DNA from: an uncultured Candidatus Saccharibacteria bacterium
Lineage (GTDB): Bacteria; Patescibacteriota; Saccharimonadia; Saccharimonadales; Saccharimonadaceae
DNA: 13,599 nucleotides
Assembly: GCA_938017675.1 (NCBI GenBank)
Contig: CALIJB010000024.1
Span: forward strand, 1-13,599
Direction of reading: 5' to 3'
Shown piece by piece: positions 6,279-13,599 of this stretch. Every line of letters begins with the position of its first letter. Positions within the stretch are counted from its first letter, which is position 1. The position numbers and the translations under genes were made by a program. The notes under the pieces were generated by a model. That model had not been told where the DNA came from, did not search any database, and was given only the letters and a program-made list of their open reading frames with translations.

Positions 6279-6280
6279 GC

Positions 6281-6322
6281 AAGTAAAATGCTCCGCTGGG
6301 TCGGCGGCGGAGCATTTTACTT
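6281..6322. terminator. Strong bidirectional terminator between the orphan gene and the M16 gene
   Basis: A perfect 16-bp stem (6281-6296 with 6307-6322) encloses a 10-base loop. The right arm ends TTTTACTT and is followed by TT. The left arm supplies a T-rich run on the other strand. It begins 2 bases after the orphan TGA and ends 18 bases from the stop of the minus-strand M16 gene, so it can end both convergent transcripts. Confidence 0.9.
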
Positions 6323-6340
6323 TTGATTGAAATTATTATT

Positions 6341-7618
6341 CTAAAACAGCTTTTCTAGCTTATCATTTAGCCGCGTCAGCGATTTCTGATCGCTAGCGCT
6401 GACGCCAGCCAGCACCCAAGTATTCGCGCCGATGAATTCGCGCGCCGTTGCAATCATGCGCTCGCGAGTGATATTGCGGATTGCCTCGGGCACGCGCTCA
6501 TAATCCTTGACAAAACCATCGCCGAAATAGCGCCCGCTATAGAAATTGCTAATCTGTGCGACCGTCTGCGCCCCCATCTGGTGACGCCCTAGCGCGTAGG
6601 ACTGCGCCGCCGCCAGTTCTTCTTCGCTAATTTTCCCATCAAGCACCGCTCGCACTTCGCTAGCAATGATATCAAAGAGCTTATCCGCCGTCTCGACATT
6701 GACCTGCCCGCCAAAATCCCAGCTACTATCATAAAAGCCAGCGCTCGCTTCGCTAAACATACCGTACGCCAAACCCTTTTTGCGAGCGGCACCGAAGATA
6801 CGCGAGTGCATCGTTCCGGTCAAGATATGATTCAAGCACGACATTGCCTCTAGTTCGGCGTCATTGATTTCGCGCGGCAGCGACATGCTCCAACCAAAGG
6901 TCAGATTAGTCGCTTCTTTACGCTTGATAAGGGTCGGAGCGGCCTTTTTCAAAACATCGCGCGGTACCACGAAACGTTCGCCGCGCGGCAACTCCCAGCT
7001 CTCAAGCATACTCTTAATCTGCTCGCGCCGGCCATCGAGCTTACCAGCAATCACAAAGCGCATATTGTCGGAAGTGTGGGTTTTGCGATGATGACGCTGA
7101 ATATCCTCGAGCTTGATATTATCAATCGTTCGCAAACGTTGCCAAAAAGTATAAACATCCTCGCCTAGCAATTGCTGAACTTTCGGCCAAAGCACGCGGC
7201 CGTGATTGTTCAAATATCCCGTTAGTTCGCTGCGGACATTGCCCTTTTCGGCCTCTAGCGATTCTTGCTGAAAGTGCGGCTGACAAATCGCCACTTGCTG
7301 CAATTCAAGAATTCTATCCCATTCGAAATCGGCGCAATCGGCAACATAAACCATCGACAAATCGCTTGTCCAGGCATTATGATAAGCACCATTTTTGGTG
7401 AATTCTGCTTCATAAGCATGCTCGCTCGAGAACTTAGCATTAGCACCAAACGACATGTGCTCCATCACATGAGCGGTTTCATAAATATCCTTGCGCCTGA
7501 CATAGCGGTTACCAGCACGGAATTGAAATTGGAAGCTCATCACCGTCGCGCCAGGCACGTCAATAAGCAGCCCACGCGAACCATTGTCGAGCCGTACTTC
7601 TGTTACTGTGTGTTTCAT
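6341..7618 (-). CDS. M16 family zinc metallopeptidase (pitrilysin/insulinase-like)
   Basis: M16 enzymes are zinc peptidases with an inverted HxxEH motif. Here His50-Val-Met-Glu53-His54 is followed 76 residues later by Glu131, exactly the family spacing, and Glu124 is also conserved. The C-terminal half has the second M16 domain with KKGLAYGMFSEASAGFYDSSW (from 280), the region that closes over the substrate. The usual Arg seven residues before Tyr285 is Ala278, with Arg279 beside it. The protein has 425 residues, normal for the bacterial single-domain-pair (M16B) type, and no signal peptide or membrane helix is seen, so it is probably cytoplasmic. Its ATG follows the secA TAG with no spacer, so translation is likely coupled to secA. 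Substrates cannot be inferred. The bidirectional terminator lies downstream. Confidence 0.9.
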   Translation of the reverse strand: MKHTVTEVRLDNGSRGLLIDVPGATVMSFQFQFRAGNRYVRRKDIYETAHVMEHMSFGANAKFSSEHAYEAEFTKNGAYHNAWTSDLSMVYVADCADFEWDRILELQQVAICQPHFQQESLEAEKGNVRSELTGYLNNHGRVLWPKVQQLLGEDVYTFWQRLRTIDNIKLEDIQRHHRKTHTSDNMRFVIAGKLDGRREQIKSMLESWELPRGERFVVPRDVLKKAAPTLIKRKEATNLTFGWSMSLPREINDAELEAMSCLNHILTGTMHSRIFGAARKKGLAYGMFSEASAGFYDSSWDFGGQVNVETADKLFDIIASEVRAVLDGKISEEELAAAQSYALGRHQMGAQTVAQISNFYSGRYFGDGFVKDYERVPEAIRNITRERMIATAREFIGANTWVLAGVSASDQKSLTRLNDKLEKLF

Positions 7619-10252
7619 CTAGCGGCTCTTTTTTCGATTCTGGCGTTTGGCCTTTTTCTTTTTGCGGGCAACGTTGCGCCTATGATTAGTTTCGGCGGTC
7701 GAGGCGGCTCTTTTTATTGAACCGCCGAAATCGTGATCGCGATTCTCTTCGCCGCCGGTGATTTCGTTGACACCATGCTCGACCGAGGTCTCAGCAAGCT
7801 TCGTCAATTCCGTTTGGTGATCATCGTCAATTGATTCGCGGCTAATAGCATCGGTGGCGCGCACATGATAAATAGCACGCAAGACTTCCTCGCGCAATGT
7901 CGCTTGCAAGCTATCAAACAGCTTCTGCGACTCACTGCGGTATTCAACCAGCGGATCGCGCTGGCCGACACTGCGCCAGTGAATACCTTCGCGCAAATGC
8001 TGCATATTCTCGAGGTGCTGCATCCACAGCGTATCAAGTACTTGCAGATAAACTTCGCGCTCAACCCCGCGGATTAGATCGTCGCCGAGCTCTCTTTCTT
8101 TGGCTGTATACATTTTTTGTGCAGCAGCTAACGCTTTATCGCGGCGCTGACTATCTTTTTTGATCGCGCCAATTTTTTCAATTTCGTCGGTCTCTAGCGG
8201 AATAATCTCTGCAAATTCTTCAACAAATTTTGGATTATTCTTGGCCGGCACCTCTGTTAATTTATTAACCATCGCCCGTAGCAAACGCTGAATTTCTGGT
8301 TTGATATTATCGCCTTCGAGGATTTTGCGGCGCACCGTGTAGACAACTTTGCGATGGCGATTAATAACATTATCGTACTGAACAACATTTTTGCGCGTAT
8401 CAAAGTTATAGCCTTCGACTCGCTTCTGCGCTGCCTCCAATGTCTTGCTGACGGCACGATTCTGGATTGCCGTTTCCTCATCGACACCTAGGCGTTCCAA
8501 CACATTAGCAATCCGCTCGCCCTGAAAGATACGCATCAAATCATCCTCGGTCGAAACATAAAACTGAGTATCGCCTGGGTCTCCCTGCCGGCCACCGCGG
8601 CCGCGCAGCTGATTATCAATTCGGCGCGATTCGTGGCGCTCTGAACCAATGACCACTAGACCGCCCAGCTCTTTGACGCCCGGCCCAAGTTTAATATCGG
8701 TACCGCGGCCAGCAATGTTAGTAGCTAGCGTAATCGCGCCTTTCTCGCCAGCATGCGAGATAATCTCTGCTTCGCGCTCGTTGTTCTTGGCATTTAGAAT
8801 TTCGTACTTAATACCTTCGCTATCCAAATATTTGGCGATCATTTCGTTTTTAGCGATTGAACCGGAGCCAACCAACACCGGACGGCCTTCATCGTGATAC
8901 TCTTTGATCGCTTGAGCTACTGCTTTCAGTTTGCCTTTCTCGGTCTTGTAGATCAAGTCCTGATGGTCCTGGCGAGTAATTGGCTTGTTCGGCGGCACCA
9001 CCACTACGTCAAGCGAATAAATTTGTTGAAACTCTTCAGCCTCAGTGAAAGCAGTACCAGTCATGCCGCTAAGTTTTTTGTACAAACGGAAGTAATTCTG
9101 GAAAGAAATTGTCGCCAGCGTCATGCTTTCCTGCAATACTGGTACGCCTTCTTTGGCTTCAATCGCCTGGTGCAAGCCTTCGCTATAACGGTTGCCTTGC
9201 TTGAGCCGACCAGTGTGCTCGTCAACGATTATCACCTCGCCATCGTTTGTCACCACATAGTCTTTGTCGCGATGAAACAAAGTTTGCGCCCGCAAAGCTT
9301 GATCCATATGGTAAACGCTGCGTACATACTCTGGCGTGTATAAGTTTTTTATACCTAGCATTTTTTGGACTTTCTCGACGCCTTCGTCAGTAAGAGCTAC
9401 CTGCTTGCGCTTCTCTTCTAAGGTATAATCCTCTGGCGTCAACTTCGCCGCAATCTTGGCAAATTGATAATAGCTATCAGGATTTTCAGCGGCCGGCGCG
9501 CTAATAATCAGCGGCGTCCGCGCCTCATCGATTAAAATCGAGTCCACCTCGTCGACAATCGCAAAATTCAAATCGCGCTGGCGCACCAGCTCGATATCGT
9601 TAACCATGTTGTCGCGCAAATAATCAAAGCCGAATTCATTATTAGTACCATAGGTAATATCTGCCTGGTAAGCTTCTTTACGGGTGCACGGACGAAGCTT
9701 CTTCATGCGCGGATCAGTATGCGCCTCATTGTCATAATTTTCGTCGTACAAGAATGAAGCCTCATTGATGATCACACCGGTCGATAAACCTAGCGCATCA
9801 TAAATCTGCCCCATCCAGCCGGCATCGCGCTGCGCCAGATAATCGTTGACAGTCACAACATGTACGCCTTTACCTTCAAGCGCATTCAAGTAGGCTGCTA
9901 GCGTCGACATCAAAGTTTTACCCTCGCCAGTCTTCAGCTCGGCCACGCTACCCTCATGCAATACCATTGAACCAATCAGCTGCACATCGTAATGGCGCTC
10001 GCCGATTGTCCGATCGGCCATCTCGCGCACCACCGCAAAAGCGTCTGGCAAAATCGTATCAAGCGTCACAGATTTCTTCTGCAAACGCTTGCGCAAAACA
10101 TCGGTTTGGCCAGCCAATTCCTCGTCAGATAATTTCTTGTACTTCGGGCCAAGTGCATTAATTTCGTCGACTTTCTTTTGTAAACGCCGCAAAATCCGCT
10201 TCTGCGGGTCACCAAAAACCTTCGTCAGCACCTTCTGTTGTGTTATCGCCAT
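7619..10252 (-). CDS. secA: SecA, preprotein translocase ATPase
   Basis: SecA drives unfolded preproteins through SecYEG using ATP. The protein has 877 residues. Motor motifs are complete: Walker A TGEGKT (108-113), DEVDSILIDEARTPLI (234-249, Walker B), SGMTGTA (395-401), GRGTDI (515-520) and QLRGRGGRQGDPG (548-560, where most SecAs have GRSGRQGD). The C-terminal zinc motif (CxC...CH) that binds lipid and SecB is absent. The protein ends instead in a very basic Lys/Arg tail (KKKKAKRQNRKKSR), found in several phyla without SecB. The start is the ATG at 10252. GAGGG lies 12 bases upstream, a weak spacing. It follows raiA on the same strand but is separated by a hairpin terminator, and it is directly joined to the M16 gene. 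Confidence 0.97.
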   Translation of the reverse strand: MAITQQKVLTKVFGDPQKRILRRLQKKVDEINALGPKYKKLSDEELAGQTDVLRKRLQKKSVTLDTILPDAFAVVREMADRTIGERHYDVQLIGSMVLHEGSVAELKTGEGKTLMSTLAAYLNALEGKGVHVVTVNDYLAQRDAGWMGQIYDALGLSTGVIINEASFLYDENYDNEAHTDPRMKKLRPCTRKEAYQADITYGTNNEFGFDYLRDNMVNDIELVRQRDLNFAIVDEVDSILIDEARTPLIISAPAAENPDSYYQFAKIAAKLTPEDYTLEEKRKQVALTDEGVEKVQKMLGIKNLYTPEYVRSVYHMDQALRAQTLFHRDKDYVVTNDGEVIIVDEHTGRLKQGNRYSEGLHQAIEAKEGVPVLQESMTLATISFQNYFRLYKKLSGMTGTAFTEAEEFQQIYSLDVVVVPPNKPITRQDHQDLIYKTEKGKLKAVAQAIKEYHDEGRPVLVGSGSIAKNEMIAKYLDSEGIKYEILNAKNNEREAEIISHAGEKGAITLATNIAGRGTDIKLGPGVKELGGLVVIGSERHESRRIDNQLRGRGGRQGDPGDTQFYVSTEDDLMRIFQGERIANVLERLGVDEETAIQNRAVSKTLEAAQKRVEGYNFDTRKNVVQYDNVINRHRKVVYTVRRKILEGDNIKPEIQRLLRAMVNKLTEVPAKNNPKFVEEFAEIIPLETDEIEKIGAIKKDSQRRDKALAAAQKMYTAKERELGDDLIRGVEREVYLQVLDTLWMQHLENMQHLREGIHWRSVGQRDPLVEYRSESQKLFDSLQATLREEVLRAIYHVRATDAISRESIDDDHQTELTKLAETSVEHGVNEITGGEENRDHDFGGSIKRAASTAETNHRRNVARKKKKAKRQNRKKSR

Positions 10253-10284
10253 AACGTCAAATTTCCCTCACTTTCAGGTATTTT

Positions 10285-10326
10285 CCAAAAACTCCCCTAA
10301 TTATAACTGTTTTCGGGGAGTTTTGG
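10285..10326 (-). terminator. raiA terminator with a candidate secA -10 in its loop
   Basis: AAAACTCCCC (10288-10297) pairs with GGGGAGTTTT (10315-10324). CC/GG extend the stem (10285-10286 with 10325-10326) past a bulged A at 10287. On the minus strand the second arm reads GGGGAGTTTTT, which gives a U-rich end to raiA mRNA. The 17-base loop carries TATAAT on the minus strand (10305-10300), the only good -10 before secA, with G at the -14 position but not a full TG. Transcription would start at about 10293 with a leader of about 40 bases. Confidence 0.65.
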
Positions 10327-10346
10327 AAGAGGCTGCTACTAAATCG

Positions 10347-10724
10347 CTACTGCGTTTCGCGGTCAAAACCGCGTTTGAACCGCGCCAGTATATCGCGCCG
10401 GCCGACGTGAGCTAACAAATTTTGCTTATACTTGCGAAGCTGCCCGGCTAGCTTGCGCTCGACGATGTCAGTTGCCGCCATAACGTTCATTGTCGAATCT
10501 TTGGCTTTAATAACCTGATCCGGCACGTTAATAATCACTTCGACTTCATATTTGTTGCCGTTATCGCGATTGACTTCCTCGATCTTCACCGAAGCACTCA
10601 TAGTTTTACGAGCATGCCGCGTCACCAAGCGATCTAATCTGCCGATTTTCTTGCTAATATACTTTCTCGTCGGTTCATCCAAAACGTAGCCGCCTACGCC
10701 AGTTATATCAATATCTGCAATCAC
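10347..10724 (-). CDS. raiA: Ribosome hibernation/stationary-phase factor (RaiA/short HPF family)
   Basis: This family binds the decoding region of the 30S subunit and silences idle ribosomes. The 125-residue protein shows the expected beta-alpha-beta-beta-beta-alpha pattern: IADIDITGVGG, helix 16-33 (EPTRKYISKKIGRLDRLV), two strands 43-50 and 56-66 (KYEVEVIINV), VIKAKDSTMNVMAATDIV, and a basic last helix. It lacks the C-terminal dimerisation domain of long HPF, so it belongs to the short form. The start is GTG at 10724 with GGGG 6 bases upstream, following a leader of about 30 bases. The order hpf-secA-prfB is classic in Firmicutes, and here raiA-secA is kept. I cannot separate RaiA (YfiA) from short HPF by eye. 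Confidence 0.9.
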   Translation of the reverse strand: MIADIDITGVGGYVLDEPTRKYISKKIGRLDRLVTRHARKTMSASVKIEEVNRDNGNKYEVEVIINVPDQVIKAKDSTMNVMAATDIVERKLAGQLRKYKQNLLAHVGRRDILARFKRGFDRETQ

Positions 10725-10759
10725 TTTGACCCCTTTCGTTAAACCGATAATGTATTTTA

Positions 10760-10768
10760 ATTATAGCA
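10760..10768 (-). promoter_or_regulatory. Extended -10 promoter of raiA
   Basis: The minus strand reads TGCTATAAT, a perfect extended -10 without a -35. It starts 2 bases after the pyrD TAA (10772-10770) and gives a start at about 10753, with a leader of about 29 bases. The leader holds AAAGGGG, which places a ribosome-binding site properly for the GTG at 10724. Confidence 0.65.
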
Positions 10769-10769
10769 T

Positions 10770-11897
10770 TTAGCCATGGTGAGCGCTACCAATCGCCTCA
10801 GTAATATTCTGAAAGCCATCGCGATCGAGTAACTTAACCAGGCCTTCGTTAATTTCGCCGACAACCTGCGGCCCCTCAAACATTAGCGCCGTCACCATAG
10901 CTACCAGGCTCGCACCAGCACAAATCTTCTCGTAAGCATCCTCGGCAGTAAACACGCCGCCGACACCGATAATCACAAAACGATCGCGGTATTTGGCATA
11001 AGTTTTGAAAATTAAGCCAGTAGTAAGCTCCCGCGCTGGCTGGCCGCTGAGATTTCCCCTGATCTCGTTATCCAGCAATTTTGAATTACGCAGCGCTGAG
11101 CGGTCCTTGACTAGATTACCAATCGTTAAACCAGCAACCTCATGCCGATCAATTACTGCTAGCAGCTTCATAAATTCCGGCCACTTTTTATCTGTCGACA
11201 TCTTAACGAAAATTGGCCGCGTTAAACGCAAGTCATCTACCGCCGTCAATAATTTATCCAGCCGCGCTGGCGTCGTAAACGGCTCGCCGCCATAAGTATT
11301 CGGACAGCTAATATTGATTTCGTACAACGGCGCGCAACTGGCCGCTTCTAACTGGCGCAAACTTTGGCAATAGTCAGCAATCGCTTCGCTATCGCTAACA
11401 TTTTCGGGATTATTGGTTTTAGCAACTGACACGCTCAACGGGAAATCGCGCCACAGCCGCCGCGGATACCGCTTAATTCGCTGTATATTGCGGGTAACTC
11501 CATTATTTGCCAAGCCGACATTAACTACAATCGATTTCTCGCTCGGTAGACGGCGAAACCACGGCCGCGGATTACCGGCACAAACCTGTGCAGTAGTCGA
11601 ACCACCAATTTCGAAACCTAAGCCAATCCGTTTAGCTATTGGCGGCAAGTCGAAGTTCTTGTCCAGCCCAGCTGACATTCCTAGCGGATTTTTGAATTTT
11701 AGGCCTAAAATCTCCTGCTCGAGCCGCGAATTGCGATAATTCCACACCCGCAAAATATTCTCGCCGCGCACTCGGTGCAACATTCGCGCCGCTTTGATCA
11801 TACCCTCATGCGCTTTGTCTGGGTGTTGTCGAAAAAGCAACGGTTTAGCAAGTTTCTGGTAACCGCTGCGCGAAACTTGGCGCACCACTCGCTTCAT
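10770..11897 (-). CDS. pyrD: Dihydroorotate dehydrogenase, class 2-like
   Basis: PyrD oxidises dihydroorotate to orotate with FMN. Architecture is class 2: an N-terminal helical extension with LLFRQHPDKAHEG (20-32), then KFKNPLGMSAGLDKN. FMN-site elements follow: EIGGSTT, NVGLANNG, Lys160 (SVAKTN), NISCPNT (195-201), Lys232 (FVKMSTD), GNLSGQPAR and IIGVGG. The length of 375 residues suits class 2. The catalytic-base position holds Cys198, as in class 1, where class 2 enzymes have Ser. The start is the ATG at 11897, which shares one base with the serS stop (TGATG) and has AGGA 6 bases upstream. A GTG at 11900 is possible. It is cotranscribed with serS. No other pyrimidine genes are in the window, so its role may be limited to using imported dihydroorotate. 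Confidence 0.9.
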   Translation of the reverse strand: MKRVVRQVSRSGYQKLAKPLLFRQHPDKAHEGMIKAARMLHRVRGENILRVWNYRNSRLEQEILGLKFKNPLGMSAGLDKNFDLPPIAKRIGLGFEIGGSTTAQVCAGNPRPWFRRLPSEKSIVVNVGLANNGVTRNIQRIKRYPRRLWRDFPLSVSVAKTNNPENVSDSEAIADYCQSLRQLEAASCAPLYEINISCPNTYGGEPFTTPARLDKLLTAVDDLRLTRPIFVKMSTDKKWPEFMKLLAVIDRHEVAGLTIGNLVKDRSALRNSKLLDNEIRGNLSGQPARELTTGLIFKTYAKYRDRFVIIGVGGVFTAEDAYEKICAGASLVAMVTALMFEGPQVVGEINEGLVKLLDRDGFQNITEAIGSAHHG

Positions 11898-13144
11898 CAC
11901 AATTCCTCGCGATTACCCAGATATGGCCGCAGTACCTCTGGTACGCGCAGCTTACCGTCATCGGTCTGGTAATTCTCGATGATTGCCACTAGCGAGCGCG
12001 CCAAGCTCACCGCTGTACCGTTAAGCGTGTGCAGTACCTGCAGCGAGCCGTCGCTGCGGCGCACGCGAATATTGAGATTACGCGCTTGAAAATCAGTACA
12101 GTTCGAGCAGCTAGTTAATTCGCGATACTGATTATCAACTGGCGACCAGTATTCAATATCATATTTTTTGGCTGCTGGCGCACCGAGGTCGCCAGCCGCG
12201 ATATTCACCACATGGTACGGCACACCTAAGTTTTGCCAAATTTCTTCCTCGATCGACAAGATTTTTTCGTGCATTTGGACTGATTGTTCTGGCGTACAAA
12301 AGATATATATTTCCAGCTTATTGAACTGGTGCACGCGGAATAGTCCGCGACTAAACTTGCCAGCTGCACCCGCTTCCTTACGATAGCACGGGCTGTAGCC
12401 GGTATACAGCAGCGGCAAATCTTTCTCATCGATGATTTCGTCGGCATGAAAGCCAGTCAGTGGCGCTTCAGCCGTACCGATTAGCATCGTGTCTTCGCCA
12501 TCTATAAAATACTCGTTACTTTCTTTGTGGCTTTTAGGAGCAAATCCCGAACCACGAGCTACCTGGCCCGACACCATATGCGGTACTGTCATCGGTGTAA
12601 ATCCTTTAGAAATCAACAAATTCAGCGCATACTGATAAATCGCATTCTCCAGCAGCATCAAATCGCCCTTAATATAGTAGAATTTGGTACCAGCCACTTT
12701 GGCGCCGCGCTCAAAGTCTAGCCAGCCGCGGCCAGTTGCAAAATCTAAATGATCCTCGGCAGATTGGCGCTTATTACCCCACTCTTTAACTTCCACGCTA
12801 TCCGACTCGCCGCCCAGCGGTACGTCCTCGAGCGTTACATTCGGCACAGCGTCCATCTGTGCTTGGAAATCTGCTTCGATATCGCGCAAATTGCTCTCTA
12901 GTTTCGCTAGCTCTTCTTTCAACACTCTGCCCTGCTCAATCAGCTCTGGCGCTGGTTTACCGCCATTCATCTGGCTAGCAATTTCGTTGCGCTGCGTGCG
13001 CAATTCATCAACCTGCTGCTGCAATTGCCGTCGCTGCTCATCAGTGTCTAGCAAACGAGCAATCGATACGTCATTGTAGCCTTTATTTTTTGCCGATTCC
13101 TGAACGCGATCGGCGTATTCTCGAATATAGCGAATATCTAGCAT
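11897..13144 (-). CDS. serS: Seryl-tRNA synthetase
   Basis: SerRS charges tRNA-Ser. The 415-residue protein has the N-terminal antiparallel coiled-coil arm that grips the long variable arm of tRNA-Ser (about 28-100). Class II motif 1 lies around FTPMTVPHMV (182-191). The serine-binding TAE is at 224-226. Motif 2 is CYRKEAG...RGLFRVHQF (253-274), ELTSCSNCTDFQAR is at 342-355, and motif 3 is NGTAVSLARSLVAIIENYQ (375-393). Length is normal. The start is the ATG at 13144. No ribosome-binding site is present and an extended -10 lies 7 bases upstream, so the mRNA is probably leaderless. There is no room for a T-box leader. The stop overlaps the pyrD start. Confidence 0.97.
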   Translation of the reverse strand: MLDIRYIREYADRVQESAKNKGYNDVSIARLLDTDEQRRQLQQQVDELRTQRNEIASQMNGGKPAPELIEQGRVLKEELAKLESNLRDIEADFQAQMDAVPNVTLEDVPLGGESDSVEVKEWGNKRQSAEDHLDFATGRGWLDFERGAKVAGTKFYYIKGDLMLLENAIYQYALNLLISKGFTPMTVPHMVSGQVARGSGFAPKSHKESNEYFIDGEDTMLIGTAEAPLTGFHADEIIDEKDLPLLYTGYSPCYRKEAGAAGKFSRGLFRVHQFNKLEIYIFCTPEQSVQMHEKILSIEEEIWQNLGVPYHVVNIAAGDLGAPAAKKYDIEYWSPVDNQYRELTSCSNCTDFQARNLNIRVRRSDGSLQVLHTLNGTAVSLARSLVAIIENYQTDDGKLRVPEVLRPYLGNREEL

Positions 13145-13151
13145 AATATTT

Positions 13152-13160
13152 AGTATATCA
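13152..13160 (-). promoter_or_regulatory. Extended -10 promoter of serS-pyrD, leaderless
   Basis: The minus strand reads TGATATACT, an extended -10, followed by 7 bases and then the serS ATG. No -35 is seen. Between it and the permease stop lie small inverted repeats (CCGTA 13171-13175 with TACGG 13181-13185, and the palindrome CGGTACCG) without a T run. I do not call these a terminator. Confidence 0.6.
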
Positions 13161-13225
13161 TCTAGCGGTACCGTACACCATACGGGCCTACCCGATGTAT
13201 CCGCAAAGAGCTATGTTATTATAAT

Positions 13226-13599
13226 CTACTCCGTTCGCAGCGCCTCAATCGGGTCAAGTTTCGCCGCCTTGCGGCTCGGCAACCAACCAGCTACAATTGC
13301 CACCAACATCAGAGACAACACTACAACGACAGCATCCAGCGGCTGGAAGATCAGCAAATCGTACTTGCCTAGACCCAATGCTTTAGAAATCGTCGGATTC
13401 GCTAGCGTACCAATACCCCAAGCACCTAGCACACCGATCATACCGCCCAAAAAGCCAACCCAAGCTGCTTCGTAGCGGAATAGCCGCCCGATATCACGTT
13501 TTGACGCACCCAAAGCTTTCATCAGACCAATCTGCTGCGTCCGCTCGAGCACCGAAATATACATAGTGTTGATAATTCCGAACACACTCACCACCAAAG
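13226..13599 (-). CDS. ABC transporter permease, MacB/FtsX family (C-terminal part)
   Basis: The gene enters from the right edge, and about the last 124 codons are seen. The fragment has the typical C-terminal region of MacB-type permeases: GIINTMYISVLERTQQIGLMK (a helix end followed by the coupling motif), KALGASKRDI, two further hydrophobic helices (about residues 44-66 and 88-107 of the fragment), then the closing signature GWLPSRKAAKLDPIEALR. Proteins of this family pair with a LolD/MacB-like ATPase and work in export of lipoproteins, peptides or lipids, or as mechanotransmitters; the substrate is unknown here. It is a different subfamily from the FtsX at the left edge. The gene ends in TAG, 81 bases before serS. 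Confidence 0.9.
   Translation of the reverse strand, partial: LVVSVFGIINTMYISVLERTQQIGLMKALGASKRDIGRLFRYEAAWVGFLGGMIGVLGAWGIGTLANPTISKALGLGKYDLLIFQPLDAVVVVLSLMLVAIVAGWLPSRKAAKLDPIEALRTE

Noticed and set aside
13145..13225. T-box or other riboswitch upstream of serS
   Set aside because: The promoter lies 7 bases before the start codon, so no leader RNA exists to hold one. The inverted repeats here are only 4-5 bp.

Overview
This window reads as chromosomal DNA of a small-genome bacterium that uses the standard code. It most resembles the Candidatus Saccharibacteria (TM7, Patescibacteria/CPR). That assignment is an inference from the gene set, the order raiA-secA and prfB-ftsE-ftsX, a SecA without the C-terminal zinc motif, and a lone dihydroorotate dehydrogenase. 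TGA is used as a stop and RF2 is encoded, which argues against the CPR groups that read UGA as glycine.

Layout, read mostly on the minus strand from right to left. At the right edge is the C-terminal end of a MacB/FtsX-type ABC permease. Next come serS and pyrD (overlapping, one unit), raiA/hpf, then secA followed directly by an M16 peptidase. In the middle is a plus-strand orphan membrane-protein gene (5496-6278) that ends in a strong terminator shared with the M16 gene. Then come murD (minus) and murI (plus), convergent, which encode consecutive steps of peptidoglycan precursor synthesis. Finally htpX-prfB and ftsE-ftsX run off the left edge. Function is mostly envelope and secretion: SecA export, FtsEX control of peptidoglycan hydrolysis, D-glutamate supply and use, membrane protein quality control by HtpX, plus translation (RF2, SerRS, ribosome hibernation). 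Coding density is very high, and no intergenic gap exceeds 170 bases.

Seven transcription units start with one sharply defined promoter, TG(C/A)TA(C/T)A(A/C)T, with no recognisable -35 box. In murI, murD, serS and probably ftsE it sits so close to the start codon that the mRNA should be leaderless. TAG is the dominant stop codon (8 of 12), and the tetranucleotide CTAG is common outside the orphan gene.

The most unusual element is the orphan gene. It has no CTAG, ends in TGA, encodes an unrecognised two-helix membrane protein, and its coding sequence is a nearly continuous series of short hairpins with 6-12 bp stems and mostly 5-9 nt loops. I found nothing comparable where I looked in murI. 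No tRNA, rRNA, CRISPR array or insertion sequence was seen.
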